Source: Nageia nagi (Eukaryota > Pinophyta). From it: 64,000 bases of DNA. Made by a program: the position numbers and the translations under genes. Numbering within the stretch: position 1 is the first letter of the stretch; each line of letters begins with the position of its first letter. The stretch covers positions 38,812,001 to 38,876,000 of the forward strand of contig JBITNC010000001.1 of NCBI GenBank assembly GCA_050084985.1. Reading direction: 5' to 3'. Under the pieces are notes generated by a model. It saw only the letters and a list, made by a program, of their open reading frames with translations, did no database searches and was not told where the DNA came from. Shown piece by piece: positions 45,821-56,940 of the stretch.

Positions 45821-47935
45821 CACAATCAACCTTCAAATATTCAAAACATATTTTGCCAAAAATAATTAAAAAAAAAATACCAAAAATAGAAAAATATTTC
45901 ATTAGCACAAAAATAAACATAAAAATATAAAATCCAAAAAGAGTCTTGCATATCATGTCTCATGCCTTCAATCATAATCCTCCATTTGTCTTATCTTGGC
46001 ATTATGAAATTTTTTTCAAGAACTATAGCAAGTAGTTCAAGGTTTCTTTTTCATTTATCACTTATCTTGTATCCTCACTTTATATCATTGCATTTGGAGT
46101 TGATACTTAGTGTTCTACAACTTTTTAATGTCATCCTACCTTTTTTGGGTGCATGGGAATCACGAGTCACTCATATCCTATCCATACTTATAGCTTAAAT
46201 AAGTCTTATTGTACTTGTTTTATCACCACATATATGTATATATCACCATCATGACATTGACCATTGGACAATCTCTTCTACCTAGTCTGGTATGGAGCCA
46301 ATACATTTCCTGAACATTAAAATGGAACATGATCTTTGTCTCTCTTCTTTTTCCATCATGTCATTTTTTTATTCCCATAATAATAGTCCTCCATCTTTCA
46401 TCATTACATTCATATGTCAAGGTCATTGAATGACACTACTTAGCAATACTTGAAATTACTCGATAAAAGAGCTCATTCTACACATTAATATGGAAGTTAG
46501 ACCCAAATCCATTTTCACTTTTCTTTTGTCCCTTCATTGTTTTGTGATATTATTTGATCTCTTTTATGTCTACTTATGTTAATTTTTAATTCATTTTATC
46601 TTATTTTGATGAACTTTATACTTTGCACCTTTTGACACTTTGAACATTTTGGCTTTCATTTGGCCTTCAAAAACTTACTTAACCATGTTACTTTCCTATG
46701 TAACTTATTTTGTTTGATTCAAAATTCTAAATGCGGTCATATTCCATAAGTTTCATTGTGTTGTTGTTGTGCTTGTATTTTCTTTAGCCTCTCAAAGTTA
46801 GCTACTTGTCCACTTTGATCACTTTTTCAACCTATGTTGATTTGTGTCATTTGATCATTCTACCTTTACATTTCATATTTTTTTTCCTTATTATATATTA
46901 TCATGTCTTTAAAAATCATTTCAACTTGCTTTGTAGCCATTTTTAAGTCTATTTTATTTTAGGACCAAAGGTCCTAAAATTTGACACCTTAAAAAGCTGT
47001 CTTTGGTTTGCTAGTTTTAAACCTACCAAAATACATTTGTTTTTCATTTCATTAGTGTCTTGTGGGTTGATGTTATGCCATCAATCATCCTCCCAAATTT
47101 CATAGCTTAACTTTATCATTTGACATCTTTTTGAAGCTCAAACATAATCCTACTTGAAATGGTGCACTTTCAGTGAGCACTAAAGGTTTTTAACAAAGTT
47201 AAAGTTGGCTTTGATTTTTGCTTAGAAAAAAAGTCAAATTAGATCCATTTTTTAAGACATTTTTTATAAAACTTAGATTTTAAATCCACCTATCATATCA
47301 TCAAACTTGTTTTGTAAAATAGCATGGTGATTACTTGTTTTTTAGTGTCAAAAGTTGGTCATTTTTCACTTTTATTTTGGTTCATTTTAGTAGCATTTTT
47401 GTAACATGTTTGGATTGATATTGTTGCTTTTCCTTACAACTTGATTAAACTTACTTTTTTAGTGTGTCATTAGGGTTAATCTTTTATCATGAATTTAATG
47501 CCTTTTTGGTTTCTCTTACATCATTTTAAGTGTGCTTTTGCTTATTCAATTTCATGTATGACCACTTGCTGATTTCATTTGTCTATTATTATTTATTCTT
47601 ATTTAGTCCAATTATTCATTTTTTGCCAATCTTTTATATTTTCATCTCATGATGACATGTGTTTGATATTTTGCATATTTTTTTTTATCAATGTTTCGTT
47701 ATCTTTTCTCAATGACATGTTATTTTTGATCCTTTTTATTATCTTTACATTGATAATTCCATTGATCTTTTTGTCATTATTGTTTTTATATTTTTAATTT
47801 CATCATTATTTTTTATGTAAATGTTTGGTTTAACCTTGTTATCATTGTCATTTTGTTATCATTTTATCCATTTTTATTCCATATTTTTATCAAGTGTGCT
47901 TATTTATGAATGTGGTTATCCATACATGTTCATTT
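45821..47935 (+). other. T-rich 3' region of element D
   Basis: About 2.1 kb without domain motifs on either strand, unusually rich in T on the plus strand (repeated 'tcatttt' words). A hydrophobic open frame at 47579-47797 is a by-product of that composition. It corresponds to the long 3' non-coding region typical of Tat elements. Confidence 0.55.
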
Positions 47936-47939
47936 TTCC

Positions 47940-48220
47940 ATACATATTTTAAGCAAACATTCACATTTAGACCATTGCATACATCATAAATATAGCTCAT
48001 AAACATAAACCATTCATTGCATACATTACAACATAGAGAATAACACATGAAACATGCATTGCATCCATCATATCATAGTATACAAATCATCATAAATCAT
48101 CTAAAATAGAGCATACATCTAAAATATTGCATTGCATCTATCATAAACCTAGCACATATATCTAAAACATTGCATTGCATACATAAAAACATAAATAACA
48201 TACATCATGCATCAAACCAT
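47940..48220. repeat. Diverged 'cattgcatacatca' repeat tract
   Basis: The word 'cattgcat(a/c)cat' recurs near 47975, 48015, 48055, 48130 and 48170, with 'tctaaaa(t/c)attgcattgcat' twice. It looks like a decayed array of roughly 40-50 bp units. Confidence 0.6.
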
Positions 48221-48224
48221 AGGA

Positions 48225-48248
48225 ATATATATATATATATATATATAT
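48225..48248. repeat. (AT)n microsatellite
   Basis: Twelve AT dinucleotides without interruption, adjoining the 'cattgcat' tract and the 3' end of the antisense PMD gene. Simple sequence. Confidence 0.95.
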
Positions 48249-48309
48249 CAAAATCAACCTCTAAGCCATCAAAAATAAATAGTACATCCATGATACATAT
48301 AATACAACT

Positions 48310-49745
48310 CATGCATATTTGATCAACCATGCCTCCTCAAATGTGATCAAATGGACTATCTTATGTGGTAGTATGAACCCTATGATGTTGTAGGCATCTG
48401 TTGTGTCCCCCTACTAATCCTTGTCCTCAAGGAACTTGGTAATGCTAGAATTAGGTGTCATATCCTCTTGAACTCCTCCTCATAGATGATTACCATGTCA
48501 TTCACCTACCTAAGATGAATCATCTATCCATATATCACCTACTCTCAAGTGGTGATACATTGCTCTACTAAAACTAACTATCCCTTTAGCTACATAATCC
48601 TTTACCATGCTACTACTAGATATCCCCTCTCTTATGTTATAGGAGTCCCCATCACTATGTCACTAGCACCCCATATCTCTCCATTATAAACCATCCCCCA
48701 TCCATGGTCTCTACCATCACCCTCATCACCCACACCATGTCCTCTATCCCATATATAGTCCCATACACCATCACCACCATCACCCCCATCATGTTTTCCA
48801 ACACCACCACCTATAGCTACCCCAACTACCATCTTGAACATCGCACCATCATCTCCCTCATACCCTCTATCTTTGCTTGCTACTGGAGCCATCATTACTA
48901 TTCATTCTATCCAAAACTAAGCATAAGTAGGTGTAGTACCTACATCCCTAACCATGGAGACTAGAGTTGGAGGCTTTGTCCTAACCTTTACCACTACAGC
49001 TATTGGTAGCTCATCCAACCTATACCTATTATCTAGAAAATGTTCCCCTAGTACATCTTATACCAATCCTTCCTATCATGTGACTCAATCAAAATAAAAT
49101 AACTCTATCTCCCCTCATCAATTCCTCGCCCACCTTGATCTCAAGATCTTGCCATATACAGTTTATCCTCTACCCATATCATCCCATCTAAGTAAGGCCT
49201 CCAAATGAAGTATTGGAGATGCATATTCATAATGAATATTATATATAATGTCAAGTCCTAAGTGTGGGGATGCCTTCTCCTTAGCTCATAGTCCCTACCC
49301 CACCTCAGGGCATAGGGTGCCTCTATACCTACATCTTCCCATACAACATTTGCCTCCACATGGATGTCATAAGATAACCCTGCTAGCCTACCCAATTGAA
49401 TGTGTTCCCACCCCTAAATCTAGAGGAGGATGAAGCATGCCATCCCTCATCATCACCTCAATCTAATCTCTACCAACTTTCTATAAACTAGTCATGCCTC
49501 GTAGATGCCATCCCTATAGATGGACTTGTAATTAAATCCTCCTATCTACCACTGAAGGTACCAATAGTTAGCTTAAATGTCTACACCCACTTTGATCATG
49601 AGGTCTCATTATATCAAGATCATAAATATCTACCAAATATACTCTAGAGTGATCATACACTCTCTCATTAGCAAGATGAAGGTGTTGGTGTAGGCATCCC
49701 ACCTCTCCACCAATGTAGACACAATAGTAATAATTCTCTCAAAAA
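48310..49745 (-). pseudogene. PMD protein pseudogene, antisense in element D
   Basis: On the minus strand from 49740: IVSTLVERWDAYTNTFILLM then RECMITLEYIW, a clear PMD N-terminal block (family 'ALVERWDP-THTFHLP-GECTITLED'). Later IYEA(stop)LVYRKLVEIRL, then near 49215-49140 FIWRPYLDGMIWVEDKLYMA, matching the C-terminal 'WRPY' block, followed by IESHDRKDWYK. After the domain comes a Gly/Asp-rich linker, open for 87 codons (48895-48632: VGDEGDGRDHGWGM and similar), then a C-terminal part with SSMVKDYVAKGIVSFSRAMY. It lies 3' of D's integrase on the opposite strand, as in A. Confidence 0.78.
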
Positions 49746-50054
49746 GTTATAGGTTAACAAAAAAATTATTTTTCTCAAGAAGGTGTAAACAATATTTAGT
49801 TTAATATTTCCATATTACTATGCTATATTATACTATGTTATCAGCTTTTGCTAATCATATGACTTATTATTAGATAATTTAATCTTTTTTGTTCTTCTAA
49901 TTAGTTCTCTTCCTTTAGAAATAAATGTCCCTATACCTATTAATGTAGAAGGATGTGTTTTTGATAAACCTAAAGGATGCTTATACTAGCATGAATGATG
50001 TAAACTATCATAATGAAGATATGTTGAATTACTAATTGAGTCTCCCATTATTAT
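49746..50054. other. Spacer between antisense PMD gene and element C
   Basis: AT-rich, no supported feature. The D/C junction should lie at about 50055-50070, but cannot be placed to the base because the LTR edge is blurred. Confidence 0.5.
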
Positions 50055-50782
50055 TATTAACACTAAAAAGGAATTTTAATTTTTATTAAAATACCCTTTT
50101 AGGTAATCGAAATAATTTATTTAATTTATTAAATAAACACTCTTATCTATGTGTACACTCATATACCTCTATGTTTTATAATAATAGGTTGATTTGACAT
50201 CATAATAAGCATAAGGAGGAGCATTAGCACTAGACCTATTACCTATAAAGGTAAAGGGGTTGCACATTATCAAATATGTGACATGACAAGATATAATCCT
50301 AAATACTTAATAGGTGGAAATATACTTGTGTCATTCATTAACTGATGTTTCTCAATTCCATTTATCATTTTTGGATTTTATCATACTCTGAGCTTTGCAT
50401 TCTTGTGATCTTTCATCCATTCATGAGTGATATTCAATGAATCAAAGATGAGGCAATAACATCAAGTGAAAGGGTTAGGTATTTTGGAATGATAACCAAG
50501 TGACATCATTGGGTTCTTGGTGTTGATACTGGGTTGATATTGGATTCATGGTTATGTTCTTCAATAAAGCTCATCATTTATCCTCATTTGATTGGATATT
50601 TCCTTCATTCATCATCATAAGTAAAGTAAATATTTGTATCTTTTATAAAATCCAATTTGATATCTCAAGGTTAATTAGGTTATTATCATCTTTCATGTCA
50701 TCATTTTTATGTTATTTATGGTTAATTGGTTAAATTGAACTTACTATAAAAAACCCTAATTATTATTATTTCAATTATAACA
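50055..50782 (+). repeat. 5' LTR of element C (LTR copy c3)
   Basis: Shares the anchors of c1 along its whole length ('aaaatacccttttaggta', 'ataataagcataaggaggag', 'catcctcatttgattggatat') and ends ATTATAACA (50782). A primer-binding site with one change (TGGTTAACCTGAT, 50785) and a gag closely like B's follow. The left edge is fuzzy. Confidence 0.75.
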
Positions 50783-51740
50783 ATTGGTTAACCTGATTTC
50801 TTTTTAATACATTGTAATTTCCTTCACTAATTGCACCAAAGACCTAGGGTTTTGGATGGGACTAAACTTTCATTTCAAGTATTTCAAAAATGGAACCAAC
50901 TAAATTTCTTATTATGGTCAGTAGCTTTGATAAGGTAACAAAAGCTAATATGAATAAAATATTATATGGAAATGAAGAAAGAAGTAAAGCCTCTAACATT
51001 AGGAGAATCAATTGATCCATTGAAGGTGTGCCATCAATGTTTAGGGATTTAAATCTACTATGTGATGAGATTCACAATACTAAGGCACCATATTTACAAG
51101 TAGAACATGTTTTTGTTACATGTAATATTGAGGAAGATCCTATGGCTCATATGAAATATTTTAAGATGAAGTTTGAGTTGAAATTTGGGGTGAATGATAA
51201 TTTGATGGCCAAGTACTTCCCTACTACATTAAGAGGTGATGAACTTAATTTGTACTTCTCTTTACCCCCTAAATCAATTAATTTCTATGCATAAATTATC
51301 TCAAAATTTTCTATCCATTTCAAATATCATGCTTTTATAAAAATGATAGTTTCATATTTAGTTAGTGCTATCCAAAGTTCAAATGAAAGGTTCGAAATTT
51401 TTTCATAAAAATTCCAAAAGATATGGAGTATGATTCTTGAACCCCTTAGCCAAGTCTCATGTCACATCCATGTTTTTTCATAATATCCATCCTAAACTAA
51501 AATTCATAGCTTTGGATTACGTGACACTAGCATTTATAGAAATTGCTCATATACTTACCCAAAAAGAGAAGTGCTTAGTTGATAAGGTGACTAGAAACAT
51601 GGAAACCCTACTAAGGAAATAAAAGGAGGTAAACATAAAAAAAAGGAAGGATAAAGAGGTCTATACCATAGAAGAAAACCCATATAAAGAGCAAAAAAGG
51701 GTCAAGAAAAGTAAAACTTTAGAAAAAATGCTAGATTACC
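50783..51740 (+). pseudogene. gag: Leader and gag of element C, cut at 51740 by element E
   Basis: An 88-codon open frame (51028-51294) carries NIEEDPMAHMKYFKMKFELK and MAKYFPTTLRGDELNLYFSL, then PPKSINFYA before a TAA (51292) at the same codon as in B. After it come IISKFSIHFKYHAF-like sequence, a TAA at 51406 (B has CAA), KIWSMILEP with TGG kept (51424), and HVTSMFFHNIHPKLKFIALD. It breaks off after 'agattacc' where B continues 'ggttacctttagc', proving the insertion point of E. Confidence 0.85.
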
Positions 51741-52902
51741 TGTTGATTAGGATTGTGTAATATATGCGCCATGAACAATCTCAACCAAAGTAAATCAAGA
51801 ATAGACTATAGTGACAGTATGATCTCCGGAGAAGGCCAGTTCCTTATCTATTGGGTATAAGAGAAGTAATAGGAAAGAAAATAAAAGGAGTAGAGTGCAA
51901 GGAATTTAAGCAAAGGGCTTAGGGTAAAAAGAGAGAAAGTAAAGGTGAATTACTAGTTCAGTGCAGGCTTTCACAACGTGTGAAACCTTGGCCTGAATCT
52001 AGTGTAGCAGCTACAGTACAAGCTCTCACTCTCTAGTAGTTTCCCAGCTTTACTCTACCATGTATGCAGACACAGTTATGCTAATAGCTCATAATTATCA
52101 TCCAAGAAAAATGCCAAGCTACCACAATGTAACCTAATTAAGCATAACAATTACGAGTCCTAGATAAGAAAGGTTAAGATGATATCATATTACTAATAAA
52201 AAATGCTGGTCATAGAGAACAAATGTAAAGAGCAAAACTAGGGCTTCCAACCCTTCTTCACTTTATTTTCATACACTTATACTAAAAAATAATAGTTACA
52301 AGAAAATGAAAATAGAATGGTTACAAAAAAATGGCCTTAAGATTCTAGCCACTTCTAACTATCATCATCTATATATGCCACTTGTCCGAATGTTACAAAA
52401 CTGAGAAGGTCATGGAAGGTAATGTCTTCTCAAAACTAAGATTCCACCTTTCATAGGTATCACATCCTCTAGGATCTATTTCTTGCCAAAATGTGACTAT
52501 ATTTTCATCCATGATGTCATCATTTTATTCTAGAACACTTTACTTCTGGAACACTTAATTTATGAACTTTGGCTCTTCAATTATCTCTTGTTGAACTCAC
52601 CTCCTTTAGAACCTAATATTTTCCAAAACTATGATTATCATTTCTTCCATGATGTCATCATTTCACTCTGGTGTGCTTTATTCATTGACTTCGGCTTTTC
52701 AATTACCCCTTGCTAACCTCACCATCTTCGGAACCTAGTCTTTACCAAAACTGTGACTATCCTTTCTTTCGTGACATCATCATTTCACTTCAACATACTT
52801 TATTTGCTTTAGAAAAAATCTTGAGGATCTTAAAATGAACTCATGATTGAAAGTAAAGTACACCGGGGCTTTATTAAAGAATTTATTATGTATAGATATA
52901 CA
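51741..52902 (-). repeat. 3' LTR of element E
   Basis: Matches 62920-64000 throughout the shared length. The outer end is exact: plus-strand TGTTGATTAGG begins at 51741 where C's gag stops. The inner end is not covered by the second copy within the window. I place it at TATACA (52902), because the minus strand then begins TGTATATC just after the last coding-like sequence; this is a guess. TTACC (51736-51740) is the expected target-site duplication sequence. Confidence 0.75.
52464..52812. repeat. Triplicated ~122-138 bp unit inside E's LTR
   Basis: Units begin at about 52464, 52602 and 52724. Shared words are 'tt(g/a)ccaaaa.tgtgactat', 'atgatgtcatcattt(c/t)a' and 'ggcttttcaattaccccttg'. The same three units are in the other LTR at about 63643, 63781 and 63903, so the triplication preceded this insertion. 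Confidence 0.85.
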
Positions 52903-52934
52903 TTATGGTGACTTCTGGGGGAAACTTTTGCCTT

Positions 52935-55900
52935 TATCAAAGAGGAATTTTGAACTCAATCTGAAAAATAATACCAAAATGAAATTTGTTATCTCAACTT
53001 TGAACCCCTAAAACTTGCACAACCTTACCCCAACTTGCATGTCTTTCAGAGAAGTCTTTTATTCTCAATTGGGCTAGAGCTATGCTATTCAAAATTTTGT
53101 AGGAGATTTGCCCATATTTGTGCAATAGTCACTGCAGGACCACTCCTTTATTGGCACATTGGTCAAAAAATTCAAACAAATTTGACTCATTAAAAGAAGT
53201 CAGTAATAAATCTATATCCTTTGCATTTTGACTATCTTCCTGAATGTGTTTCAAAAATTTAGCCTTAGAAATGGGTGAACTATCCTTCTTCCACAATCCC
53301 AAAAATCTAGCCTCAGATAATTTCCTTATCTCAGCTTTTTGGGTTTCTACCCCCTACAACTACTTGATTAAATTATTTTTTATTTATTGGCACACCCATT
53401 TCCTACAGATTGGGTAGTCAATTGCTGAGATTAACTCAACTCTATTTCCCACATTTAGGGCTTGAAGCTTCTCATTGGAAATTTCACCCAACTTTTTATT
53501 TGCCCTCTTTGCTAACTTCTCCATGGGGTCAATAGTACTTTCATAGAGGCTGACATTTGCCTCTAATTTCTTCAACTCTAAAAAACATAGATCAATGTGA
53601 TCTCTAAGTTGAATCAGTTGTTTAATCCTTGGGGATAATTGCTCCTAGAATTTTTCTTTTATTTTGATAAAAATTTTTTTATCAACCTTATTAACATTCG
53701 AATTCAACTGCATCTGTGTAATGTTGGCATTTAAATTACCAATTATTATCTCTCTTACTGCTACTTTAGCTACTTTGGTTGCAATTTCTACATCCTTCTA
53801 TGCTATGATAACATCTTTCTTTGCTAGGCTATCTGCAATCAGGGTAGCAACTAAGCTTGCTCTGAGAGCAGATATATTATTGTCTGCAACTTTTAATTTT
53901 AGCTATTGAGAATCTAATTATTGATTCATTGGTTCATTTGCCTTTTGAAGCTTATTATATTTGACCTCTAATTTGGTCAGTTTAGAAATATTTAAGTCCA
54001 CAGCTATTTGCAATAGCTCATTCTTATCACTCCAGGATATGCTCTTGGTATCTATCCTTACTTGGGTGTTCATTGCGGACAAATCACTTTACCCCTCTTG
54101 AGGATCTTAGGTAATAGCAACCTCCAAAACTCTACTTTTTGCATCCATAGATGTCTAGAGCCTCATCAAATTATCAAGTGCCTAGATTTTTTGCATTTGC
54201 TTCTACATCCAAGCTTCCTAATTCTGCTTCACTTGCTTGTACTGCTGCATGATCCCACTCACCAACACCTATTAACCAGATATTATGATGAATGGGGAGG
54301 TCACGCTTAGCTTTGGTGTAAAAGAGGGTACCACCTACTGAACTGGTGTAACAGGGCTGGCTTGACTAGGGCCAAAGACACTGCTACTGATGGGTGCAGG
54401 TATAGATAGCTCTGGAGTGGATGATGGAGGTGATGATGGTATGAAAATGACATCAGTGGGGGGAGTGATGAGGGGAACCAATGAAAAGGAAGTGGGTTTA
54501 GACCATGTGAATGGTGATGGCAAATTAGGAAGTGGTGGAAGGGTTGGTGATGGTGGGGATGAAGCAACAATAATGGAAGGTGAATAAGATGAAATGGGGG
54601 TGACTATTGGAGGTGGAATAATTACCAAGAGACCAGAAGAAACAACAGAGATAGGAGGAGGAAATAAGAGAAGAAAGCATACCTGTGGGAGTGGAGCTCC
54701 TCTTTCTTTTCTTTGGTGATTGAGGAGCTTTTGTAGCCTTTCTCTTTGCTTTATAGACTTTCCCCTACTTTTTTCCCACTTCTTGGGAAATCTCTAAAGT
54801 GGTCTCTCTGGCTTCTTCACTAACTTGCTCTCTGGGGATAAGGGCTTGAGCTACCTTTGACTGTTGTTGCTGCTCCTCTCCACCAAAACTTGCTAAAGAA
54901 TCATCTAATGAGACATTCATATGATGCTCAATCTACCACATCTCCTCAAATTTGTCATCCAAATTAGACTCCAAAGGGAAAGCTTATTTTCAAACTCAAC
55001 TCTGTATCGTACAAATGCCATAATTTTCTCTTCACTCCACTTCTGACTCCTTAGGGTAGTCATGGATGCTTTTAAGATGGAGTCCATCTTAGGGTCAAAA
55101 TTGGCTTTCTTCTCATAAAAGCTCATCCATGGGGGTAATAAATCTTTTAAAAGTAAGTTTTGGGGCATCACCCAATCTTCACTTGCTAGATTTCTCCACT
55201 GCTCGAACTTCGACCTTATATCTACCTTGAAGCCCGAAGGATTAGGCTGGCTTCTCAACTTCTTGCTGAAAATATCCTCTAGGTCATATAATAAAAATTG
55301 GCTTATTTTTTTAAGTCTTAGCCCTAGAAGCTTTTGTTTTAGACCCTCACTTCTACCCCTACTCTGCAACACCAAATCATGGACTCTAAGTGGGAGGCTA
55401 TAAGTGACCCTCTTCTTCGTCGCTGTCCCGTACTTAGCATCTATGTAGTCCATCTACTTGGTGAACTCCATGCTAAAAACCCAATCCATGACATGAATAG
55501 GGAGCAAAAATGGAGCCCCTAAAAAATCATACAACCTTATGAAAGTCCCCTCCTTAGCAAAAAACCAATCTCCTATCTCGCCATGTGGCATCCTAAGGTA
55601 TAGGTGGGAGGCTACCGATAATCTTGGGATTGCTGGAGCCATTAAACTCATTACTAGAAATAAAAAATGCTCTACAAAATTGTAATAATTAGCTCCCATT
55701 CTAACCTCTTCAGTCCATTTATCTATAGATTTGAGGGACTCATCCTCACTTTGCTTATTCAGGGTCATTTGAGAAAAAATAATTAGAATTCTGATGAATG
55801 AATAACCAAATTAGGTATGAGATGAAAGCAAAATGGGAACCTTCCTCTATTCTTCATAACTACTCAGAGATACCATTTGAAATAGAAACTGACCAGTTAT

Positions 55901-56531
55901 AAATAATTGGGGATCTGGGGTGGGATATCAGATATGCTATGGTCAGCTTGCTCAGGTAAATATATCGATCAGATTGCTCTCCTACAGCAATTGACAACAT
56001 GGATAGTAACAACTGAGCATGTGTGTTAAAATTGGCTAGCAAGAATTCTAACTAAGGGACCTCTTTGAAACTCATTGCACCCTTTGCATTCTTATTTAGC
56101 CAAGCTAGAAGATTTGTTTTCAATTTAGCACTCGACCTTGTATCCTAATTCACTGCCATGGGAGTGGATTGAGGTGGTGACGGGTTGAAAGCTTTTACAA
56201 TTAAATGGGGGTCCAGGCTGAGAATAATTTTACCAAGAGGATTTTTTATAGTCCTCGAGATAGCATCAAACCCCCTTTTTACTAAATCTACCAACTCAAG
56301 GGCTGGAAGGCATCTATGGGGAATGAAATACATTAACCTTGACCCCATGGGAGCATGTGCAATATGGTTAAAGCTAAAATTTGGGCACTTTCCTTCAGCT
56401 GTGCCCTTAGGATTTTTGTTTTGAGCTATTATTTTAGTGTCTTGTAGCAACTCCATTGAATCAATAACTCGAATTTGGTTTGAGGGGGGGCCATGCTCAA
56501 TATTCTGAAATACTTTGCTTACTTTGATCAT
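52935..56531 (-). pseudogene. Large unidentified sense ORF downstream of E's integrase (near-intact in parts)
   Basis: About 3.6 kb in the env-like position. From the 5' side: ATG at 56531, 128 open codons (IRVIDSMELLQDTKIIAQNK; MGSRLMYFIPHRCLPALELV), more open sequence at 56042-55860, then 55768-54917, 284 codons broken by one TAG where CAG fits (MAPAIPRLSVASHLYLRMPH; TYSLPLRVHDLVLQSRGRSE; WVMPQNLLLKDLLPPWMSFY). Then an acidic/Gln linker (GGEEQQQQSKVAQA), a basic NLS-like KAKRKATKAPQSPKKRKR (about 54762-54708), a Pro/Ser-rich part (54628-54335), and a long coiled coil (about 54050-53384; ISKLTKLEVKYNKLQKANE; MEKLAKRANKKLGEIS). The end is near 52935. No transmembrane segment suggests envelope. 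I recognise no family. The architecture (globular, NLS, coil) suggests a nuclear DNA-associated protein. Confidence 0.55.
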
Positions 56532-56539
56532 TACCGATA

Positions 56540-56940
56540 ATATTCTATGCTTCTTGCCTTTTGATCTTTAGCTCTCTCATGAATTTGAAGTTTGAGTAAA
56601 TTTGAAATGAATTGCCTTTGGCCCTTTTAAAATCAACTTCAAGGGTTAATGCACCACCTTTTACTTGCATGAAATAATTCCATCAGCACTTTCATTTATA
56701 ACAAGTTTGATCTTTCATGATTTTCTTGGAAATCTCAAGATTTGATACTGCTAATTTTCTTAGAATCTCCAATTCTACCAATGCAAATGTGTTATTCCCA
56801 TTAATATTTCACTGCTATTAAATGATAAACAACAATCACACTTGCTTAAAATAAATGAACACAACACGCTATTTACAATGTGTACAAAATCATATCCTTT
56901 CTTTTGATCAATCTCTCACACATGCAGGTTTATAACGCTT
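56540..56940 (-). other. Spacer between E integrase and the extra ORF
   Basis: About 400 bases without coding signal. If the extra ORF is expressed from a spliced or separate transcript, its acceptor or promoter would be here, but I see no clear signal. Confidence 0.5.

Larger units (their letters stand above)
35419..50069 (+). mobile_element. Element D: Tat-lineage Ty3/gypsy retrotransposon
   Basis: Order: probable 5' LTR with minisatellite, primer-binding site (37221), leader, gag, protease, G-patch, spacer, RT, RNase H, second RNase H, integrase, a long T-rich 3' region, and an antisense PMD pseudogene. Element C's LTR starts where D's 3' part ends (about 50070). No 3' LTR of D (no copy of its minisatellite) is present, so the remainder probably lies right of the window. 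Its primer-binding site is like E's, not like B's. Confidence 0.7.

Noticed and set aside
47579-47797. 72-codon very hydrophobic frame
   Set aside because: Phe/Ile/Leu/Ser-only composition follows from poly-T-rich DNA in D's 3' region; no start context or family motif.
48704-48964. Plus-strand Ser/Thr/Ile/Pro-rich frame
   Set aside because: It is the complement of the Gly/Asp-rich linker of the antisense PMD gene, which has domain support on the minus strand.
54307-54628. Pro/His-rich and Pro/Ser-rich frames as separate genes
   Set aside because: They lie in series with the E extra ORF on the same strand and are best read as its low-complexity linker; the His-rich one is a frame shadow.
52935-56531. 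Envelope gene in element E
   Set aside because: No signal peptide, no membrane anchor and no furin-like site; an NLS-like segment and a coiled coil point elsewhere.
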